Positions 43,948 through 48,235 of a stretch of 48,235 bases of DNA are shown one piece after another. A program made the translations under genes and the position numbers. Below the pieces are notes generated by a model. The model made no database searches. It worked only from the letters and a program-made list of their open reading frames with translations, and had not been told where the DNA came from. The stretch is from Phycisphaerae bacterium. GTDB taxonomy: Bacteria; Planctomycetota; Phycisphaerae; Sedimentisphaerales; Anaerohalosphaeraceae. Where the stretch lies: NCBI GenBank assembly GCA_029858345.1, contig JAOUFG010000005.1, forward strand, positions 1-48,235, written 5' to 3'. Position 1 is the stretch's first letter. Every line of letters starts with the position of its first letter.

Positions 43948-45180
43948 TTATTTTTCGACAATGCAACAGACATTGGTGGTCGCACTGCCGCCTATGTTGA
44001 GGGTGGCGACGCGTTGGGCGTTTTGGACCTGGTAATCGCCGGCGGTGCCGGTCACCTGTTTAACCGCATCCAGCAGCTGCCGGGCACCGGTGGCTCCGAC
44101 GGGATGGCCGCACCCGATGAGGCCGCCGGAGGGGTTGATGGGCAGTTTGCCGCCCAGTTCGATAGTACCCTCTTCAATGGCCTGATAACTTTGGCCCGGT
44201 TCGGTGAGGCCGAAGTGATCGATCGCCATGTATTCGGAGGTGGTGAAGCAGTCGTGGGTTTCAATCGCGTCCAAGTCCCAGCAGTCTTTGATCCCGGCTC
44301 GCTCGTAGGCGTCGATGATGGCCTTTCGGGTCCAGGGCAGGATCCAGGGTTGGTCGGCGGATTCGGCGACCTTGGCCGCAAACTCGATCGGGGCGGTGGT
44401 GTGGCCCCAGCCGGCGATATGCGGAATTTCTTCGAGTGCGATTCCGCAGCGTTTGGCATACTCGGCCGCAAAATTTTCAGAGGCCATATACAGACAGACG
44501 GCCCCATCGGTGACCTGTGAACAGTCGGTGACCTTGATACGGCCGGAGACAGCGGTGTTATACTGCCCTTTCGAACAGGCGTGGTCATAGGACATGTACC
44601 AGTCGCGGGTCTGGGCGTTGGGATTCAGTCTGGCATTGGCGTAATTGATCGCGGAAATTCGAGCCAGGTGATCGTCATTGAGACCATAACGCGTCTCATA
44701 GACATCGCCCAGCTTGCCAAAGAGTTTCGGGAAGGGAAACTCCACCCCTGCCGACTCCCGGCTGTACCAGGCGGCCGTGCCGAGATAGTCGCCGCCCTGG
44801 GCAGGAGACGCGGTCTTCATCAGTTCGACCCCTACCAGAGCGATGCAGTCATAGATGCCCGCCTGGATATGCGCCATGGCCGACAGGGCCGCCAGGGCGC
44901 TCGATGCACAGGCGCCCTCAAAGCGGCTGGTGGGCAGCCCTTTGAATGCCGGGTCAAAATCGACAAAGAAGGCGCCCAGATGACCCTGCATGCAGTAGAG
45001 TTCACCGGCGAAGTTGCCGATAAACGCGGCCTTGATATCCGCCGGCTCAATCTTTGTCGTCAGCAGTGAGCCTTCGTAGGCCTCACGCATCATGGCGGAG
45101 ATATGCTTGTTCTCACGGGCCCAGTTGCGGGCGAAGTCGGTTTGGTAGCCGCCCAAGATGTAGACTTTTTGTTTTTTCAT
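43948..45180 (-). CDS. Thiolase (SCP2-type acetyl-CoA acyltransferase)
   Basis: A 410-residue thiolase-superfamily enzyme that forms or cleaves 3-ketoacyl-CoA. The nucleophile is Cys91 in FEGACASSAL; further active-site histidines are in ETHDCFT and GCGHPVGATGARQ. The pattern is that of SCP2/acetoacetyl-type thiolases rather than FadA. It pairs functionally with the 3-hydroxyacyl-CoA dehydrogenase at 46.6 kb, about 1.4 kb away on the same strand. The start at ATG 45180 is preferred over the GTG at 45192; the leader is a CACAGATTA-type repeat ending in TGTGGATAAAATA. Confidence 0.92.
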   Translation of the reverse strand: MKKQKVYILGGYQTDFARNWARENKHISAMMREAYEGSLLTTKIEPADIKAAFIGNFAGELYCMQGHLGAFFVDFDPAFKGLPTSRFEGACASSALAALSAMAHIQAGIYDCIALVGVELMKTASPAQGGDYLGTAAWYSRESAGVEFPFPKLFGKLGDVYETRYGLNDDHLARISAINYANARLNPNAQTRDWYMSYDHACSKGQYNTAVSGRIKVTDCSQVTDGAVCLYMASENFAAEYAKRCGIALEEIPHIAGWGHTTAPIEFAAKVAESADQPWILPWTRKAIIDAYERAGIKDCWDLDAIETHDCFTTSEYMAIDHFGLTEPGQSYQAIEEGTIELGGKLPINPSGGLIGCGHPVGATGARQLLDAVKQVTGTAGDYQVQNAQRVATLNIGGSATTNVCCIVEK

Positions 45181-45208
45181 TATTTTATCCACAGATTACA
45201 CAGATTTT

Positions 45209-45386
45209 TCAGGTATACAGGAATATACGAATATAGGTATATACGTTTTTTGACCGAGAGAGAAAGCGGACTTCAGATGTCAGTCATCAGAAAAGAAAAG
45301 TTTGAACCGCGAATTAACACTAATAAACACTAATTATTTTTTTGCCACGGATTACACGGATTTACTCAGATTTTTTTGACAGGATT
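45209..45386. repeat. 178-bp direct repeat, copy 1
   Basis: It begins TCAGGTATACAG and ends GACAGGATT. It contains an octamer array, a TTCAGATGTCAG heptamer stretch and CACTAATAAA/CACGGATTTA units. It is nearly identical and equal in length to 46370-46547; most differences lie in the octamer part. Confidence 0.92.
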
Positions 45387-45481
45387 AACCCCCCTTCGCT
45401 CTTTAAGCTACGGCGGGATAAAACGGCCCGGCAGGCAGGAATTACAAGATGAAGCACAATAAACATAAAAAACGCTAACCG

Positions 45482-45925
45482 TTACTTTTTTTGCTGTTTT
45501 AATCTGCGAAGAAACTTAAGATCCTCGGCATCCTTGGGGCGACCCGCTGCTTTTTTCATCTTGATCAAATCATCAAGCGATGCAAACCAGACAAAAACGT
45601 CACCAAATTTTGCCTTCACCCTGTTCGTCCAGATATTGTCAAAACTAACACCTTTAACAAACGGATGAATGTCGGTTTCAACTAAATACTGCCGTATGAG
45701 TACTTTTTTCGTCAAAAGATCCTCAACGGTTATGTCCGACACGTCATACCCAAACGCCTCCAGCGACTTGCGAGTCCGTCTGGCGTTCGCTTCACTGGGC
45801 TGAATGAACAGATCGATATCAAGGGTTGCCCGGGAATATCCATGAACCGGGAACGCCGTTGCACCAATGATCACAAATCGAACCTTATGTTCTTTTAATA
45901 ACTTGAGTAGATTTTCGATGTCCAT
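45482..45925 (-). CDS. Nucleotidyltransferase-fold protein, possible toxin or small-molecule modifier
   Basis: A 147-residue protein with the polymerase-beta-type nucleotidyltransferase core: helix-loop GATAFPVHGYSRATLDIDLFI, with both metal-binding Asp residues, and the C-terminal KMKKAAGRPKDAEDL seen in AbiEii-like and antibiotic-modifier-like enzymes. Its start overlaps the 3' part of a small upstream gene, a toxin-antitoxin-like arrangement. The activity is unknown. Confidence 0.8.
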   Translation of the reverse strand: MDIENLLKLLKEHKVRFVIIGATAFPVHGYSRATLDIDLFIQPSEANARRTRKSLEAFGYDVSDITVEDLLTKKVLIRQYLVETDIHPFVKGVSFDNIWTNRVKAKFGDVFVWFASLDDLIKMKKAAGRPKDAEDLKFLRRLKQQKK

Positions 45926-46067
45926 TTTGTTTCAGCAAAAGAAGCATTTCACGGCTTTTCTTGAGCATCATTTTAAACCGCTGTCGAGTGGTTAAAGAGG
46001 CCAGGTAATCCAGCTCAAATTTGATTTCCTGTTGTTCATCATCTTTTTCAAGTTTCAAAACGGCCAT
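45885..46067 (-). CDS. Small charged protein paired with the nucleotidyltransferase
   Basis: A 60-residue helical, charged protein (MAVLKLEKDDEQQEIKFELD onward) that overlaps the nucleotidyltransferase gene by 41 bases. TTGGAG about eight bases before the ATG supports the start. Size, order and overlap fit an antitoxin, but there is no recognisable DNA-binding motif. Confidence 0.65.
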   Translation of the reverse strand: MAVLKLEKDDEQQEIKFELDYLASLTTRQRFKMMLKKSREMLLLLKQNGHRKSTQVIKRT

Positions 46068-46103
46068 ATTGAATATCTCCAATAATCTCTCTGTCTATTT
46101 TAC

Positions 46104-46366
46104 CACAGAACGCAGGAAAGAGAAGCACGAATCCACACCGATAACACGGATTATTGAACCGCGAATCCTACTACGCTAAAGCTACGCAGGACAGGTAGAC
46201 ACGGAAAGCACGAAAGAAAACAGATATCAGATTTCAGACATCAGCGGTCAGAAAAGAAAACTTGGAACCATGAAAAACACAAAAGACACTAAATGAAAAA
46301 ACAAACTTAACCACAGACCCGTCCTTCGCGGTAGCCTTGCTACGGAGGGTAAATTAGCACAGATTT
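46104..46366. repeat. Short-repeat island with nested hairpin elements
   Basis: CACGAATCC/CACGGATTATTGA-type units are interrupted by two hairpin-like elements, one around 46163-46195 (CTACGCTAAAGCTACGC) and one at 46317-46350 (TCCTTCGCGGTAGC-CTT-GCTACGGAGGG). The second lies inside an otherwise continuous CACAGA...TAGCACAGATTT unit, so it is nested. No gene is seen. Confidence 0.65.
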
Positions 46367-46369
46367 AAT

Positions 46370-46547
46370 TCAGGTATACAAGAATGTAAGTATATAGGTA
46401 TATACGTTTTTTGACCGAGAGAGAAAGCGGACTTCAGATGTCAGTCATCAGAAAAGAAAAGTTTGAACCGCGAATTAACACTAATAAATACTAATTATGT
46501 TTTTGCCACGGATTACACGGATTTACTCAGATTTTTTTGACAGGATT
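46370..46547. repeat. 178-bp direct repeat, copy 2
   Basis: Second copy of the 45209-45386 sequence in the same orientation, 983 bp after copy 1. The intervening segment holds the nucleotidyltransferase pair. Confidence 0.92.
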
Positions 46548-46560
46548 TAGAAGATTATTT

Positions 46561-46630
46561 GAACCACTAATGCACACGAATATACACCAATTTTATAACT
46601 ATTCGTGTTATTCGTGTGCATTCGTGGTTC
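46561..46630. terminator. Long imperfect palindrome at the end of the hydroxyacyl-CoA dehydrogenase gene
   Basis: GAACCACTAATGCACACGAA on the left pairs with the complement TTCGTGTGCATTCGTGGTTC on the right (arms of about 30 bp with few mismatches). It ends one base before the stop codon of the minus-strand gene and is composed of CACGAAT units, so it probably acts as a terminator or 3' mRNA end. Confidence 0.6.
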
Positions 46631-46631
46631 C

Positions 46632-47915
46632 TTACTTGGCGGGGAAGTATTTGCCGGCGTTGAAGACGTACTGGTCGCAGGTGGTGTCGATCCGCAAGGC
46701 ATCCGGGACGGGGAGGTTTTGCGACTCAATGAGCCCAATCGCTTTTTCTTTTCCACCCAACATATGGACCAGCAGACTGGGAGAGGCCCAGTTAAAGCCG
46801 GTCGCCATGACGCGGTCGATGCCGGTGATGCCGCCTTTTTCGTCGGTGACCTCGCCGATGAGCATATAGGCATAACTGATATAGGTCGCCAGGATCTCGT
46901 GGACGATGCCGGCCTCGGGGCCTTTGGCGGCGAGGATCGTATCAAAGGCATCGCGGTATTTGCCCAGGTGGATCTGGTCCTTGGCCATCTCGACAAACTG
47001 AACATGCGGGGTAAAGGCAGGGATGTATTCACCGGATGCGGGATCATAGTAGGTAAACTTGCCGCTTTCGAGTTTTTTGTAAAGGCCGCCTTTGTCGCGG
47101 GTCTTATTGCCCAGGTGGCCGTCTGCGATCAGTTTTTCGACGTAGTCCGGCAGCAGGAGTTTGTCATGGAGGGGATCGTTCGTATGGTTCTGCAAACTGT
47201 GGATGATCGCCTTGTGGATATCCAAGCCAACCAGGTCGATCGTTGCCAAGGGCGGCATCAAGCGGCCGGTATAGGGACCGATCAGGTAATCCATCATCTC
47301 AACACCGTGGGCAATCGCCAACTCCGTGATCCGGGCAAACAGCAAAAAGGCGATGCGATTGCCTGCAAAACCGGCGGTGGGCTTAACAGGAATGACGGCC
47401 CTGCGGAGTTTGTGTTCACAGAAATCAGCCATGAAGTCCACTACGGCTGGATCCGTTTGGGAGGTACCGCATATCTCACAGGCAAGCATTTTGCCCGGAG
47501 GATTGTAAAAGTGGGTGGACAGGAAGTTTTTCTGAAAGGATTCTGACCGGCCCTGCGGCAGTTCATCCAGCACCAAACTGGAGGTAACGGAGCTAACAAT
47601 AGCATCGGGACGGCGATAACTGTCCACTTTTTCGTACATCTGCCGTTTGATGTCGATATCCTCGGCGACACATTCCAGGATCCAGTCGGCCTGGCCGCAG
47701 GCATCTTTCAACATTGTGTCATAATCGCCGCAGGTAATGTTGCGGGCAATGACCTCCGAACGGGCCTGCTTCTGAGCCCGTGCCAAGCCCTTTTGCGACC
47801 CGGCTAGGGTGCGGCTGAGAAACCAAACGTTCAGGTTATTTTGGGCCAGAAGGCCGCCAGACAACGAACCGACGGTACCGCTGGCACCGAGCACGAGTAC
47901 ATTTTCGATTTTCAT
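46632..47915 (-). CDS. 3-hydroxyacyl-CoA dehydrogenase (FadB-like)
   Basis: A 427-residue NAD-dependent dehydrogenase that interconverts 3-hydroxyacyl-CoA and 3-ketoacyl-CoA. The N-terminal Rossmann fold has an unusual GASGTVG loop instead of GxGxxG. The middle shows HFYNPPGKMLACEI, including the catalytic His, and PVKPTAGFAGNRIAF; the C-terminal helical dimer domain follows. It lacks the enoyl-CoA hydratase half found in FadB. It goes with the thiolase at 43.9-45.2 kb. The start is placed at ATG 47915, directly after a CACAGATTA-type repeat ending TGTGGACTTTAAT. Confidence 0.92.
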   Translation of the reverse strand: MKIENVLVLGASGTVGSLSGGLLAQNNLNVWFLSRTLAGSQKGLARAQKQARSEVIARNITCGDYDTMLKDACGQADWILECVAEDIDIKRQMYEKVDSYRRPDAIVSSVTSSLVLDELPQGRSESFQKNFLSTHFYNPPGKMLACEICGTSQTDPAVVDFMADFCEHKLRRAVIPVKPTAGFAGNRIAFLLFARITELAIAHGVEMMDYLIGPYTGRLMPPLATIDLVGLDIHKAIIHSLQNHTNDPLHDKLLLPDYVEKLIADGHLGNKTRDKGGLYKKLESGKFTYYDPASGEYIPAFTPHVQFVEMAKDQIHLGKYRDAFDTILAAKGPEAGIVHEILATYISYAYMLIGEVTDEKGGITGIDRVMATGFNWASPSLLVHMLGGKEKAIGLIESQNLPVPDALRIDTTCDQYVFNAGKYFPAK

Positions 47916-47918
47916 ATT

Positions 47919-48085
47919 AAAGTCCACAGATTACACAGATTTCTCAGATTATTTTTAGCCATCAGCCTTCGCCAAGGCTACGGCCTGACAGGCGAATTAA
48001 CACTGATGTTCACGAATAATATTAACCACAAAATACACGAAAGACACGAAAGGGAACTTTTATTATTAACCACTGAAGACACCGA
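47919..48085. repeat. Terminal repeat island (CACAGATTA and CACGAAA types)
   Basis: CACAGATTA-type units (47919-47958), a nested TTCGCCAAGGCTACGGC hairpin element (47963-47995), then CACTGATGTT, CACGAATAA, CACGAAAGA and CACTGAAGA units. 48086-48172 holds nothing recognised. Confidence 0.65.
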
Positions 48086-48172
48086 ATAGAATATTAAGTA
48101 CTTATTTCTTACTCAAGTTGACTGACTTTTAGAATGGGATTTTGAACAATCATGATGATTTTTTCAATAAAA

Positions 48173-48235
48173 AACGGCACTCTCTTCGATAAAAGGGTTG
48201 GAACACGCTCTTTTACACAGGAGACTGCCGTTATG
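48173..48235 (+). promoter_or_regulatory. Leader hairpin and start codon of a gene cut by the window end
   Basis: AACGGCACTCTC (48173-48184) and GAGACTGCCGTT (48221-48232) are inverted repeats matching at 11 of 12 positions. The right arm contains an AGGAG-type ribosome site just before an ATG at 48233-48235, the last three bases of the window. The gene itself is not visible; leaders like this occur on insertion-sequence transposase genes. Confidence 0.4.

Noticed and set aside
46605-47546. 313-codon plus-strand frame
   Set aside because: Antisense shadow of the 3-hydroxyacyl-CoA dehydrogenase gene.

Overview
The window looks like a Planctomycetota chromosome, most likely of the Phycisphaerae/Sedimentisphaerales type. 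This rests on indirect evidence: a planctomycete-style dockerin-like segment in a secreted GH16 glucanase, an ATP synthase operon led by two small AtpI/AtpZ-type membrane genes with a signal peptide on subunit b, a protein of the 'NRxNAxxSTGPxxxxGK' family common in planctomycetes, and a tiny lysine-rich histone-H1-like protein. There is no rRNA gene to confirm it.

Layout. (1) 1-3.7 kb: a beta-1,3-glucan (laminarin) degradation locus with one GH17 gene convergent with a two-gene GH16 operon. (2) 3.8-7.1 kb: a possible lipoprotein relic, tRNA-Lys, a DUF547 protein and metK. (3) 7.2-24.9 kb: about 17.7 kb of uninterrupted minus-strand genes. In transcription order these are nadD, a HEAT-repeat protein, the complete F1Fo ATP synthase (atpZ-I-B-E-F-H-A-G-D-C), a small unknown gene, a PQQ-type propeller protein, purH, and a translationally coupled triad of 7TM transglutaminase-like protein, RimK-like ATP-grasp ligase and membrane-anchored TPR protein. 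(4) 25-31 kb: an H1-like microprotein, a short UvrC, tRNA-Gly and a two-domain M16 peptidase, with C-terminal relics of tag (3-methyladenine glycosylase) and an ABC exporter on either side of the peptidase. (5) 31-36 kb: a dcw-type cell-wall cluster murC-murB-(four-helix-bundle gene)-ddl-ftsQ-like. (6) 36-48 kb: an accessory, repeat-rich region with two YkgJ-type cysteine-cluster proteins, an ATP-grasp protein, the STGP-family protein, a WecA/MraY-type transferase, a GNAT, an intact IS4-family element, a thiolase and 3-hydroxyacyl-CoA dehydrogenase pair, and a nucleotidyltransferase/antitoxin-like pair between 178-bp direct repeats.

The most unusual signal is in the spacers. Several families of short degenerate tandem arrays recur: heptamers (TAGTTCG, TTAGCTG, TCTGAAA and TGAGNNN types), octamers (GTATGTAG type) and roughly 9-11-mers (CACGAATTNA / CACAGATTNA types). 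Imperfect hairpin elements sit among and inside them. The arrays repeatedly end exactly at, or inside, start and stop codons, and so supply start codons, stop codons, candidate Shine-Dalgarno sequences and candidate terminator hairpins. One of them separates atpB from atpE, and an inverted pair brackets a single gene inserted in the cell-wall operon. The second notable item is the ligase/transglutaminase/TPR triad, whose transglutaminase-like domain keeps Cys and His residues although the family is usually called inactive.

Functions were assigned by reading protein motifs. No database search was run.
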